Below, piece after piece: positions 33,333 through 41,144 of a DNA stretch of 64,000 bases. The position numbers were made by a program, and so were the translations under genes. Origin of the DNA: Micromonospora_G sp044901685. Its GTDB lineage: Bacteria; Actinomycetota; Actinomycetes; Mycobacteriales; Micromonosporaceae. Under the pieces are notes generated by a model. That model was not told where the DNA came from. It saw only the letters and a program-made list of their open reading frames with translations, and did no database searches. The DNA lies in NCBI RefSeq assembly GCF_044901685.1, contig NZ_JBJDPS010000001.1, positions 620,001 through 684,000 of the forward strand, read 5' to 3'. Every line of letters starts with the position of its first letter. The first letter of the stretch is position 1.

Positions 33333-33740
33333 TCAGCGGAGCTGGCCGTCCTGGTGGAGCCGGTCGAAGATGATCTGGTCGACCGGGGACACCCGGTGCC
33401 GGTCGGCATAGCCGAGCCAGGTGACCTCGGCGATCTCGGCGCTGGCGGTGAGCGTCCCCTGGTAGTCGGCGGCGTAGCAGGTCATCCGGACGGTCGTGCC
33501 CTTGTGACGACCGTGGGCCTGTGCCTCGAAGGTGCCGGCCGGGGTGACGCTCTCCGGCCGGATCGCCACGGCGAGTTCCTCGTCGATCTCGCGTACCAGG
33601 GTGGCCAGGTCGTCCTCGCCGGGCTCGCGCTTGCCACCAGGCAGGTAGTAGACGTCCTTGCCGTGACTGCGGGTGCTCAGGATGGCACCGTTCTCGATCC
33701 GGATCCAGGCGATCTTGTCAATGACGGTCACGGTCGGCAT
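33333..33740 (-). CDS. Nudix hydrolase
   Basis: The 135-residue protein has the Nudix box G-x5-E-x7-RE-x2-EE as GGKREPGEDDLATLVREIDE followed by E, near residue 34. It hydrolyses a nucleoside diphosphate linked to another group; the substrate is unknown. The ATG lies 23 bases inside the 3' end of the TetR gene, so translational coupling with that gene is likely. Confidence 0.88.
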   Translation of the reverse strand: MPTVTVIDKIAWIRIENGAILSTRSHGKDVYYLPGGKREPGEDDLATLVREIDEELAVAIRPESVTPAGTFEAQAHGRHKGTTVRMTCYAADYQGTLTASAEIAEVTWLGYADRHRVSPVDQIIFDRLHQDGQLR

Positions 33741-34377
33741 CGTAGGGGGTGTCGCGGCGCCGGATGGTGAGCACCCCGGCGAGGTCGATGTCGCTGGACC
33801 GGCCGCCGAACCCGGACTCCGAGATCAGTCGCGCACCGAGCACCGCGCTCCAGAACGTACGCGTCTCGACGTCGGCCGGTCGGTCGATCACCCAGCCGTG
33901 GCGTTCCAGGATCGCGGTGAGATAGCGCCGGGCCTGGTGGAACAGGCGGGTGAGGTGCTGTTCGGCCAGCGGGCGGAGTTCGGGTCGCTGCCGGGTGACG
34001 GACATCGCCTGGACCGCGATCGGCACCGCCGGAAGTGCCAGCGCGGTGCGCGCCATCGCCGCCCGGAACCCCTCCGGCGTGCGTTGCCGGCGTCCCACCG
34101 GCTCCAGTCGCTCGGCGTCGCGCAGCAGCAGCAAAAAGGCCGCGTTCACGAACAGCGCGTCCTTGGAGCCGAAGTAGTAGGTGATCTGGTTCGGGTGGGC
34201 CCCGGCCGAGGTGGCGATCTCGGCCACGCTGACGGTGTCGAAGCCGCGTTCGGCGAACAGCGCCGCCGCCCGTTCGAGGATCACCCCACGGGTACGCCGA
34301 CCCCGGTCACGAACCGGTTCGGAGTGACCCGTCCGGGGCTCGGGGTCGCTGCGCTGCGACGACTGTACGGTGGACAT
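33718..34377 (-). CDS. TetR family regulator controlling fabF-like gene
   Basis: The 219-residue repressor has the TetR helix-turn-helix (ILERAAALFAERGFDTVSVA, then EIATSAGAHPNQITYYFGSK) and an all-helical ligand domain of the TetR_C type. It is divergent from the FabF-like gene; a perfect 9-bp-armed operator lies immediately upstream of its ATG. The regulated pair suggests control of fatty acid or polyketide chain-building by an acyl ligand, which is inferred. Confidence 0.88.
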   Translation of the reverse strand: MSTVQSSQRSDPEPRTGHSEPVRDRGRRTRGVILERAAALFAERGFDTVSVAEIATSAGAHPNQITYYFGSKDALFVNAAFLLLLRDAERLEPVGRRQRTPEGFRAAMARTALALPAVPIAVQAMSVTRQRPELRPLAEQHLTRLFHQARRYLTAILERHGWVIDRPADVETRTFWSAVLGARLISESGFGGRSSDIDLAGVLTIRRRDTPYDADRDRH

Positions 34378-34381
34378 CCTC

Positions 34382-34402
34382 TAGTTGTATGCGATACAAC
34401 TA
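34382..34402. promoter_or_regulatory. TetR operator between regulator and fabF-like gene
   Basis: Perfect arms TAGTTGTAT (34382-34390) and ATACAACTA (34394-34402) flank a GCG centre. It sits just before the TetR ATG and 44 bases before the FabF ATG. This length and symmetry is typical of TetR-family operators. Confidence 0.85.
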
Positions 34403-34446
34403 CGGCGCGGCAAGCCCCCGTACCCCGGTGCCATCAGGAGGCCAAC

Positions 34447-35682
34447 ATGAACGCCCAGGACGTCGTCGTCACCGGGCTCGGCGCGACCACACCGCTCGGC
34501 GGGGACGTCGACTCGCTGTGGCAGGGTCTGCTGGCCGGACGTTCCGGCGTACGCCGCATCGACGACCTGGTGACCTCGTTCGCGTACGCCGACGACCTGC
34601 CGGCGAAGATCGCCGCTCCGATGGCGGTCAGCCCGGCCGAGGCACTGCCCCGGGTGCAGGCGCGCCGGATGGACCGGTGCCAGCAGGCCGCGCTGGTCGC
34701 CGCCCAGCAGGCGTGGGCCGACGCGGGCGCACCCGAGGTCGACCCGATCCGGCTCGCGGTGGTGGTCGGCACCGGCATCGGCGGCATCACCACCCTGCTC
34801 GACCAGGACGACCTGCTGGAGGAGAAGGGGCCGAGCCGGATCTCCCCGCTCACCGTGCCGATGCTGATGCCGAACGGACCCGCCGCCTGGGTCAGCCTGG
34901 AGTTCGGTGCCCGCGCCGGTGTCTACACCCCGGTCTCCGCCTGCGCCTCCGGTGCCGAGGCACTCGCCCTCGCCGCCCGGCTGATCCGGTCCGGCGAGGC
35001 CGACGTGGTCATCGCGGGCGGTGCCGAGGCGGCCATCGCCCCACTGACCATCGCCGGGTTCGCCCAGGCCCGTACGCTCTCCAAGCGCAACGACGACCCG
35101 GAGCGCGCCTCCCGTCCGTTCGACGTCGACCGGGACGGGTTTGTGCTCGGCGAGGGTGCCGGCGTCATGATCCTGGAGCGGGCCGACTTCGCCTCGGCGC
35201 GCGGCGCCCGGGTGATCGGCCGGTTGGCCGGTTTCGGCGTCACCTCGGACGCCCACCACATCACCGGCCCGGACCCGGCCGGCGCCGGACAGATCCGGGC
35301 GATCCGCACCGCGGTCGCCGACGCCGGGCTCGAGCCCTCGGACGTGCGGCACGTCAACTGCCATGCCACGTCGACCGTGGTCGGCGACGTGGGCGAGGCG
35401 GCGGCGATCGCCCAGGCGCTCGGCGAGGACGTGGTCCTCACCGCCCCCAAGTCCAGCCTGGGCCACCTCGTCGGCGCAGCCGGTGCGGTCGAGGGCATCG
35501 TCACCCTGCTCTCGGTCGTCAACGGGGTCATCCCGCCGACCCTCAACCTCGATCGGCAGGCACCCGAGGTCAAGCTCGACGTGGTCACCGGTGCTCCCCG
35601 GGAGCAGCGCCTGGAAGCCGCCGTCTGCAACTCGTTCGGCTTCGGTGGCCAGAACGTCTCCCTCCTCTTCACCTCCGCCTAG
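34447..35682 (+). CDS. Beta-ketoacyl-ACP synthase (FabF/KAS II type)
   Basis: The 411-residue protein is a full-length KAS II condensing enzyme: N-terminal VVVTGLGATTPLGGDVDSLW, active-site cysteine in TPVSACASGAEALALAARLI, first histidine in VNCHATSTVVGDVGEA, second in KSSLGHLVGAAGAVEGI, and the closing CNSFGFGGQN. It elongates acyl-ACP chains in the cytoplasm. As an isolated gene under a TetR repressor, outside any fab operon, it may be an accessory synthase that adjusts membrane lipid or makes a specialised acyl group. AGGAGG precedes the ATG. Confidence 0.9.
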   Translation: MNAQDVVVTGLGATTPLGGDVDSLWQGLLAGRSGVRRIDDLVTSFAYADDLPAKIAAPMAVSPAEALPRVQARRMDRCQQAALVAAQQAWADAGAPEVDPIRLAVVVGTGIGGITTLLDQDDLLEEKGPSRISPLTVPMLMPNGPAAWVSLEFGARAGVYTPVSACASGAEALALAARLIRSGEADVVIAGGAEAAIAPLTIAGFAQARTLSKRNDDPERASRPFDVDRDGFVLGEGAGVMILERADFASARGARVIGRLAGFGVTSDAHHITGPDPAGAGQIRAIRTAVADAGLEPSDVRHVNCHATSTVVGDVGEAAAIAQALGEDVVLTAPKSSLGHLVGAAGAVEGIVTLLSVVNGVIPPTLNLDRQAPEVKLDVVTGAPREQRLEAAVCNSFGFGGQNVSLLFTSA

Positions 35683-35705
35683 GCTGCCCGGTCGCCTCCG
35701 TCGGG

Positions 35706-35937
35706 TCACCGGGCGGTGGCGCCGCCGTCGACCGCGTGGTTCGCCCCGGTGACGTACGCCGCCCGGTCGGAGGCGAGGAGACCACCAGTTCGACGGTCTC
35801 CTCGGGCCGGGCGAACCGCTTGACCAGCGTCTTGCTGGTCACCGCGTCCCGGGCGGCCCGGTCGTCACCGAGGTCGCGGTCACTCGCCGGGGTCAGGACC
35901 CGGTCAATGTCGGGACGCAGGTCACAGGGGGCGGCGA
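35706..35937 (-). pseudogene. Remnant of a short-chain dehydrogenase C-terminus
   Basis: On the minus strand the sequence reads RDAVTSKTLVKRFARPEETV and ELVV, then a one-base loss moves the frame, after which ASDRAAYVTGANHAVDGG and ATAR lead to a stop at 35706-35708. This is the standard C-terminal motif of SDR oxidoreductases. The Rossmann N-terminus and the Tyr-x3-Lys site are absent and the upstream part is degraded. It shows that an SDR gene was once adjacent to the regulators here. Confidence 0.7.
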
Positions 35938-35944
35938 AATAACC

Positions 35945-35994
35945 GGGGAGGATCTCCCCGTTTCACTCTTCGGGTAAGCGGGGAAGATCTCCCC
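35945..35994. promoter_or_regulatory. Two GGGGA-TCCCC operators before TetR-efflux operon
   Basis: Palindrome-like sites GGGGAGGATCTCCCC (35945-35959) and GGGGAAGATCTCCCC (35980-35994) are separated by 20 bases (35 bp centre to centre), and the whole block is itself an imperfect inverted repeat. They lie just before the TetR start, suiting autoregulation. Confidence 0.75.
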
Positions 35995-36016
35995 GGTTCC
36001 GGTGAGGAGCGTCGAC

Positions 36017-36712
36017 GTGGCTGGTACCGCCGTACAGCAGCGGTTGCCCCGGCAGCGGGCGGACGCGTCGCGTAACTACGACCGGATCGTCGCGGCGGCC
36101 GGAGAACTCTTTGTCGAGCGCGGCGCCGAGGTGCCGCTGGACGAGATCGCCCAGCGGGCCGGGGTCGGCAACGCGACGCTCTACCGACACTTCACCAGCC
36201 GGCAGGCGCTCATCCGGGTGGTGGTCCTGACCCTGATGTCCGGTCTGACCGAGTTGGCGGAGCGGGTCGCGGTAGAGGAGTCGGACCCGTTCGAGGCGTT
36301 GCGGCGGTTCGTGCACGCCTCCGCCGACTCCCACATCGGCGGACTCTGCTCGGTCCTCTCGGACTGGTTGGACCTGGGGGACGCGGACCTCTGCGTGGCC
36401 CAGGACCGGATGGAGCGGGCGTTCGAGAGCCTGCTCGGCCGGGCGCGGGAGTCCGGCCAGGTGCGTTCCGACGTGGCGATCGGCGACCTGATCGTCCCGA
36501 TTGTCCAGCTCACCCGCCCGTTGCCCGGTACGGCGCGGGCCCTGCTCGACCCGTTCGCCCACCGCCATCTGGAACTCCTACTCGACGGGCTGCGCGCGCC
36601 GCAGCGGTCCGTCCTTCCGGGGAGCACCGTGACCCTGGAAGCCCTGCGGCGATCCACCCAGCGGCTCAACGGCGAGTCGTGCGTCCCACCCCGCGGCGAG
36701 GCCGCCGCCTGA
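36017..36712 (+). CDS. TetR family regulator of efflux pump
   Basis: The 231-residue repressor has the TetR helix-turn-helix (VAAAGELFVERGAEVPLDEI, then AQRAGVGNATLYRHFTSRQA) and a SbtR-like C-terminal ligand domain. GTG 36017 follows GAGGAG by seven bases; GTG 36002 is an alternative. Two operator-like palindromes lie upstream and a DHA2 drug exporter follows in the same direction after 125 bases, a common drug-sensing arrangement. Confidence 0.88.
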   Translation: MAGTAVQQRLPRQRADASRNYDRIVAAAGELFVERGAEVPLDEIAQRAGVGNATLYRHFTSRQALIRVVVLTLMSGLTELAERVAVEESDPFEALRRFVHASADSHIGGLCSVLSDWLDLGDADLCVAQDRMERAFESLLGRARESGQVRSDVAIGDLIVPIVQLTRPLPGTARALLDPFAHRHLELLLDGLRAPQRSVLPGSTVTLEALRRSTQRLNGESCVPPRGEAAA

Positions 36713-36837
36713 CCCACCGCGCCCGGTCGCGTGACCGGACCGGCTCCGCCGAAACAACCACCATCGCCAGATCCGGGTGACCTGCGTCCACAGGCTGCCG
36801 TTTCCATCCATATTTGCGAAAAATGCGGGGACCTTTC

Positions 36838-38343
36838 ATGTCCACAGAAGTAGAAGCCAATCCGAGGCGCTGGACAGCGCTGATATTCATCTCCCTGGCC
36901 CAGTTGATGGTCGTACTGGATGCGACCGTGGTGAACATCGCCCTGCCGGCCGCGCAGCACGACCTCGGCATCTCCGACGGCAACCGGCAGTGGGTGATCA
37001 CCGCCTACACGCTCGCCTTCGGCGGGCTGCTGCTCTTCGGTGGCCGGATCGCCGACATCGCCGGTCGGAAGCGGATCTTCACCATCGGCCTGCTCGGCTT
37101 CGCCGCCGCGTCCGCGATCGGCGGCCTGGCGGCCAACACCAGCATGCTGCTCGGCGCCCGCGCCCTCCAGGGTGTGTTCGGCGCGCTGCTCGCCCCGGCC
37201 GCGCTGTCGCTGCTGGCGGTCACCTTCACCGAGGCCAAGGAACGGGCCAAGGCGTTCGGCGTCTTCGGCGCCATCGCCGGTGGTGGCGGTGCCATCGGTC
37301 TGATCCTCGGCGGGGTGCTCACCGAGTACCTGAACTGGCGCTGGGCGCTCTACGTCAACATCCCGTTCGCGCTGATCGCCGCCGTCGGGGCGTACCTGGT
37401 GGTCCGGGACGTGCCGGGCGCGCGTAACCGCAACAAGCTCGACATCCCCGGCGTGGTGCTCGCCACCACCGGCCTGGTCTCCCTGGTCTACGGCTTCACC
37501 CGCGCCGAGAGCGACGGTTGGACCGCGGCCTGGACGCTGGGCTCGTTTGTCGCGGCGGTCGTGCTGCTGGCCGCGTTCGTGCTGGTCGAGTCGAGGGTCG
37601 CGCACCCGCTGCTGCCGCTGCGGGTACTGACCGAGCGCAACCGGGCCGGCGTCTACTCGGCGCTGGGCATCGCGATCATCGGCATGTTCGGTCTGTTCCT
37701 CTTCCTCACCTACTACCTACAGGTGGTCAAGGGATGGTCACCGGTCGTCACCGGCCTGGCCTTTCTGCCGATGATCGCCGGCATGATCACCGGTTCGACC
37801 CAGATCGGCGCCCGGCTGATGAACCGGGTCGCACCCCGACTGCTGATGGGACCCGGGTTCCTGGTCGCCGCGCTCGGCATGCTGATCCTGACCCAGCTCA
37901 AGGTGGACAGCTCGTACGCGGGCCTGATCCTGCCCGGCATGATCCTGCTCGGGCTCGGCATGGGTACCGCGTTCATGCCGGCCATGGCCCTGGGCACCTA
38001 CGGTGTCGAGGCACGCGACTCCGGGGTGGCCTCCGCGATGATCAACACGTCGCAGCAGGTCGGCGGCTCGATCGGTACGGCACTGCTGAACACGGTCGCG
38101 GCCAGCGCCACCACGGCGTACCTGCTCGACCACGGCGGCAGCCCGAGCCTGGTCAACGAGGCGGCGGTGCACGGTTACGCCGTCGCGATCTGGTGGGCCG
38201 TCGGCGTTCTGGTGCTCGCCGCGGTGATCACCTTCGTGATGGTCAACGCCGGACGTCAGGACGGTGGTGCGGTCGCCAACCCGTCGGGCGCGACCGACGA
38301 CGAGAACGCCGGGGACATCCCCGTACCGGTGATGATGCACTGA
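36838..38343 (+). CDS. DHA2-family (EmrB/QacA-type) MFS drug exporter
   Basis: The 501-residue membrane protein has fourteen predicted helices. It shows the DHA2 motif D1 LDATVVNIALPAAQHDLG, motif A GGRIADIAGRKRIF and motif C GLILGGVLTEYLNWRWALYV. It should export drugs or metabolites using proton motive force. ATG 36838 is chosen; a start eight codons upstream adds a charged tail with no clear site. The upstream TetR probably controls it. A hairpin follows the stop. Confidence 0.9.
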   Translation: MSTEVEANPRRWTALIFISLAQLMVVLDATVVNIALPAAQHDLGISDGNRQWVITAYTLAFGGLLLFGGRIADIAGRKRIFTIGLLGFAAASAIGGLAANTSMLLGARALQGVFGALLAPAALSLLAVTFTEAKERAKAFGVFGAIAGGGGAIGLILGGVLTEYLNWRWALYVNIPFALIAAVGAYLVVRDVPGARNRNKLDIPGVVLATTGLVSLVYGFTRAESDGWTAAWTLGSFVAAVVLLAAFVLVESRVAHPLLPLRVLTERNRAGVYSALGIAIIGMFGLFLFLTYYLQVVKGWSPVVTGLAFLPMIAGMITGSTQIGARLMNRVAPRLLMGPGFLVAALGMLILTQLKVDSSYAGLILPGMILLGLGMGTAFMPAMALGTYGVEARDSGVASAMINTSQQVGGSIGTALLNTVAASATTAYLLDHGGSPSLVNEAAVHGYAVAIWWAVGVLVLAAVITFVMVNAGRQDGGAVANPSGATDDENAGDIPVPVMMH

Positions 38344-38701
38344 CCGGAGGGCGTCGATCGGCGCTCCCGGCGGTGTGGCCGGTCCCGGGCACTCCGGGAA
38401 CCGGAACGACAGGTGGCTGGCGGCCCTGCCCACGAGGCGGGGCCGCCAGCCTGCGTTCCGGGCCTGGAAGGCGGGCGTGACCCGTTCCACAGCCGTCTCC
38501 GCGCCACGCGTCGAACCCGGGAACCCGCTGTCTCGTGTTCACTCTGGCCGGTCGGTACGGAGTCCAGGAAATGGGAAGAATGGTTGGCTACAGTGGCTCC
38601 GGTTAGGCTGGCCGGAGGACGGACAGGGCTCCGATAAGGGGCAGGAGAATCCATCGAACAATGGGTGCGGCCGTTGCGGCTCGCCCCGTGGAAGAGCCAC
38701 C
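38344..38701 (+). other. 358-bp region with terminator and candidate promoter
   Basis: No gene is supported; an open frame upstream of the chorismate mutase does not have protein-like composition. It holds the hairpin at 38415-38451 and, near 38604-38609, TAGGCT, which may be the -10 box of the next gene with TGGTTG at 38581-38586 as a weak -35 (17-bp spacer). Confidence 0.5.
38415..38451 (+). terminator. Hairpin terminator after MFS gene
   Basis: A 16-bp stem (GGCTGGCGGCCCTGCC at 38415-38430, partner 38436-38451) with one T-G wobble and a CACGA loop lies 72 bases after the exporter stop. Confidence 0.8.
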
Positions 38702-39337
38702 ATGCTCGTTCATCTCGCAATGAGTCGTCTGCCGGTGATTTCCTTGTTCCTGCTCGGCGGGTCGACGGTCGCCGCCGGCGTGCCGAAGGTCGTCGAGTTT
38801 GCCCGGCGAGCCACCGCCACCCCCGCCACCAGCGGATTCTGCGGCAGTCGTCATCCGGTGCTGGCCGACCTCGCGGTCCGCCGCCTGCTCCTCGCCGACC
38901 AGGTCGCCGCCGCGAAGTTCCTGACCGGCCAACCCGTCGACGACCCCGTACGGGAGCGAGAGATTCTCGACGAGGTGGTTGCCGCCGCCCGCGATATCGG
39001 ACTTGACCCCACCGTCGGAATGCGATTCTTCAGGGACCAGATCGAGGCGAACAAAGTGGTCCAGCGTGGGCTGCACGCCCGGTGGCGCGCCCAGCCGAGT
39101 TACGGTCCGCACGAGCAACCGGACCTGGCCCGGGACGTGCGTCCCGAACTCGACCGCATCACCGCCTCGATGCTGCGCGAGCTGCTGGCGACCACCACGG
39201 GCGGTGGGCCGGACGGTGTCGACCGGCCTACCGGCTCGGGGCCGGAGGCGTTGCGACACCTGGACGCCCTGCACCGCGGCGCACTCGCGGTGGCCCTACG
39301 CTCGGTGCCGCTCCCGACCACGGGCCGGCACGGCTAG
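38702..39337 (+). CDS. Exported chorismate mutase (AroQ gamma type)
   Basis: The 211-residue protein has a signal peptide (SRLPVISLFLLGGSTVAAGV) and an all-helical chorismate mutase domain: ADLAVRRLLLADQVAAAKFL, EREILDEVVAAARDIGLDP, and MRFFRDQIEANKVVQRGLHA. The Arg, Lys and Gln/Glu residues of AroQ active sites are in place. It would convert chorismate to prephenate outside the cytoplasm, like the secreted mycobacterial enzyme, a role that is poorly understood. ATG 38702 is chosen; ATG 38720 gives a tighter signal peptide. The convergent ABC permease gene almost touches its stop. Confidence 0.85.
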   Translation: MLVHLAMSRLPVISLFLLGGSTVAAGVPKVVEFARRATATPATSGFCGSRHPVLADLAVRRLLLADQVAAAKFLTGQPVDDPVREREILDEVVAAARDIGLDPTVGMRFFRDQIEANKVVQRGLHARWRAQPSYGPHEQPDLARDVRPELDRITASMLRELLATTTGGGPDGVDRPTGSGPEALRHLDALHRGALAVALRSVPLPTTGRHG

Positions 39338-40230
39338 TCGACGTCGTCGCGTACCCGGGCCACCAGGTGGGTGGGGTTGACGAAGCGCAGCGCCACCACC
39401 AGGAGCACCAGCATCATCGAGGTGTAGATCACCGCCATCGCGTCCACCGACTGCTGTGCCCTGATCCCGGCCGCCGACATCGAGTAGTACAGCGCCACGA
39501 CCAGGGTCTGCGAGTCGGGGCCGGCGGTGAGGAAGGTCAGCTCGAACATGCCCACCGTGCGGACCAGGACCAGGATCGACGCGGCGAGGATGCCGGGGGT
39601 CAGCAGCGGCGCCAGGACCCGGACGAAGACCTGACCGGTACGCGCGCCGCACATCCGCGCCGCGCGCTCGATCGCCGGGTCGATCTGCTCGATGAACGGG
39701 GTCATGGTCAGGATGACGAACGGCACCGACGGCACCAGGTTCGCCAGCACCACACCGGAGAGGTGACCGGCGAAGCCGTACTTGTAGAGCACGGTGGCCA
39801 GCGGGATGCCGTACGTGATCGGTGGCATCAGGATCGGCAGCAGGAACAGCAGGTACAGCAGCCGCCGACCGGGAAACGACCGGCGGGCGAGGGTGTACGC
39901 CGCCGGCACCCCGATCAGCACCGAGATGCCGACCACCAGCAGGGAGACCTGGAGCGTCACCACCAGCACGGGCAGCAGCCCGAACTCCCGCCACGCGGCG
40001 CCGTACCAGTTGGTGGTGAAGCCCTGCGGCAGCCAGGTGTCGAACCAGCGGGTGCCGAACGAGTTGACCAGCACCGAGCCGATCACACCGGCCAGGTTGA
40101 CGAAGAAGAACGCCACCACGCCCCAGACCAGCCAGGCCCCCGGACTGGCGACCCAGCGCCGACGCGGTCGGCTTCCGGTTTCCGCCATCAGCCCTCGCCT
40201 CCCGCTATCAGCCCCCTTGACTCCCGCCAT
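39334..40230 (-). CDS. ABC transporter permease (second subunit)
   Basis: The 298-residue permease has six membrane helices and the EAA-like loop ERAARMCGARTGQVFVRVLA. With the adjacent permease it forms the channel of a spermidine/iron/thiamine-type importer. ATG 40230 shares an A with the upstream stop (TGATG), so translational re-initiation is likely; ATG 40188, with the same site in a repeat copy, is the alternative. Its 3' end overlaps the chorismate mutase stop by four bases. Confidence 0.88.
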   Translation of the reverse strand: MAGVKGADSGRRGLMAETGSRPRRRWVASPGAWLVWGVVAFFFVNLAGVIGSVLVNSFGTRWFDTWLPQGFTTNWYGAAWREFGLLPVLVVTLQVSLLVVGISVLIGVPAAYTLARRSFPGRRLLYLLFLLPILMPPITYGIPLATVLYKYGFAGHLSGVVLANLVPSVPFVILTMTPFIEQIDPAIERAARMCGARTGQVFVRVLAPLLTPGILAASILVLVRTVGMFELTFLTAGPDSQTLVVALYYSMSAAGIRAQQSVDAMAVIYTSMMLVLLVVALRFVNPTHLVARVRDDVD

Positions 40231-40244
40231 CAGCCCTTGCCTCC
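40183..40244 (-). repeat. Triplicated start-site repeat at permease gene junction
   Basis: Three near-identical 20-22-base units (40183-40202, 40203-40224, 40225-40244) each carry, on the minus strand, a GGGAG ribosome binding site and the TGATG or TGATA junction. The first and third contain ATG in frame (starts 40188 and 40230) and the middle has ATA. They duplicate the stop-start coupling site between the two permease genes. Confidence 0.8.
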
Positions 40245-41144
40245 CGCCGTCGAGCCGGTGTAGAGCAGCGACCGCCAGCCGAGCACGGCCGCGATGACCA
40301 GCAGCTCGACCAGCCCCATCAGCACCGCGATCGTCGCCGCCATCGGGTAGTCGTAACGCAGGTAGGCCGCCTCGTACGCGGCGATCGAGATGACCCGGGT
40401 CTCGCCGGCCGGGTCCCCGACCAGCACCGCCGACGGGAAGACGCTGAACGCGAGCACGAAGGTGAGGCAGAACGTGGTCGCCAGCCCCGGCGCCAGCAGC
40501 GGCAGGGTGATCCGGCGGAACCGCTGTACCCGGTTGGCGCCGAGGGTGGCCGCGGCCCGTTCCAGGGCCGGGTCGATTCCGGACAGGTACGAGAGCACCA
40601 GCAGGAACGCGAACGGGAAACCGGTGATGACGATGGAGAAGAAGACACCCCAGTAGTTGTAGGTCAGCCGGGCCGGCTCGTCGAGCAGGCCGGTGCCGAG
40701 CAGGACCCGGTTGAACCAGCCGGTGGGACCGAGGAAGTTGAGCAGTCCCTGGGCGGTGAGCACCGTACCGAGGGTGATCGGCACGACCAGGATCGTGGTC
40801 AGCAGACGCTTGCCCCGGAACCGCCCCCGCATCCGGTACGCGATCGGCACCGACGCCACCACGTTGAGCAGTGCGGCCGGCAGTGACAGCCGAAGCGTGG
40901 TCCAGATCGTGTCCCGCTGGTACGGGTCGGCGAAGAACTCGCGGTACGCCCCGAACGGCCCGCCCTCGACCGGCTGGAACGAGAGCCCGACGCCGTAGAG
41001 GAACGGGTAGACGAAGAGCACCACGACAAAGAGCGCCGCCGGGGCGAGCAGCAGCAGGTGCCGGTCCACGCCCCGCTCGGCGAGACGGTGGCGCAGGGCC
41101 ACCCGTACCGTCCGGGGCGCCTCGGTGGTCGGGGGAGCGGTCAC
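40230..41144 (-). CDS. ABC transporter permease (first subunit)
   Basis: The 304-residue protein has six membrane helices and the EAA loop ERAAATLGANRVQRFRRITL followed by PLLAPG, characteristic of spermidine/iron/phosphonate importer permeases. The GTG start overlaps the ATPase stop (GTGA). It is the third gene of a coupled four-gene operon. Confidence 0.9.
   Translation of the reverse strand: MTAPPTTEAPRTVRVALRHRLAERGVDRHLLLLAPAALFVVVLFVYPFLYGVGLSFQPVEGGPFGAYREFFADPYQRDTIWTTLRLSLPAALLNVVASVPIAYRMRGRFRGKRLLTTILVVPITLGTVLTAQGLLNFLGPTGWFNRVLLGTGLLDEPARLTYNYWGVFFSIVITGFPFAFLLVLSYLSGIDPALERAAATLGANRVQRFRRITLPLLAPGLATTFCLTFVLAFSVFPSAVLVGDPAGETRVISIAAYEAAYLRYDYPMAATIAVLMGLVELLVIAAVLGWRSLLYTGSTAGGKG

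Larger units (their letters stand above)
35683..36016. other. Region with SDR remnant and TetR operators
   Basis: This 334-bp stretch between the FabF-like gene and the second TetR gene holds a degraded short-chain dehydrogenase 3' end on the minus strand (35706-35937) and two operator-like palindromes (35945-35994). No intact gene is seen. Confidence 0.65.
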
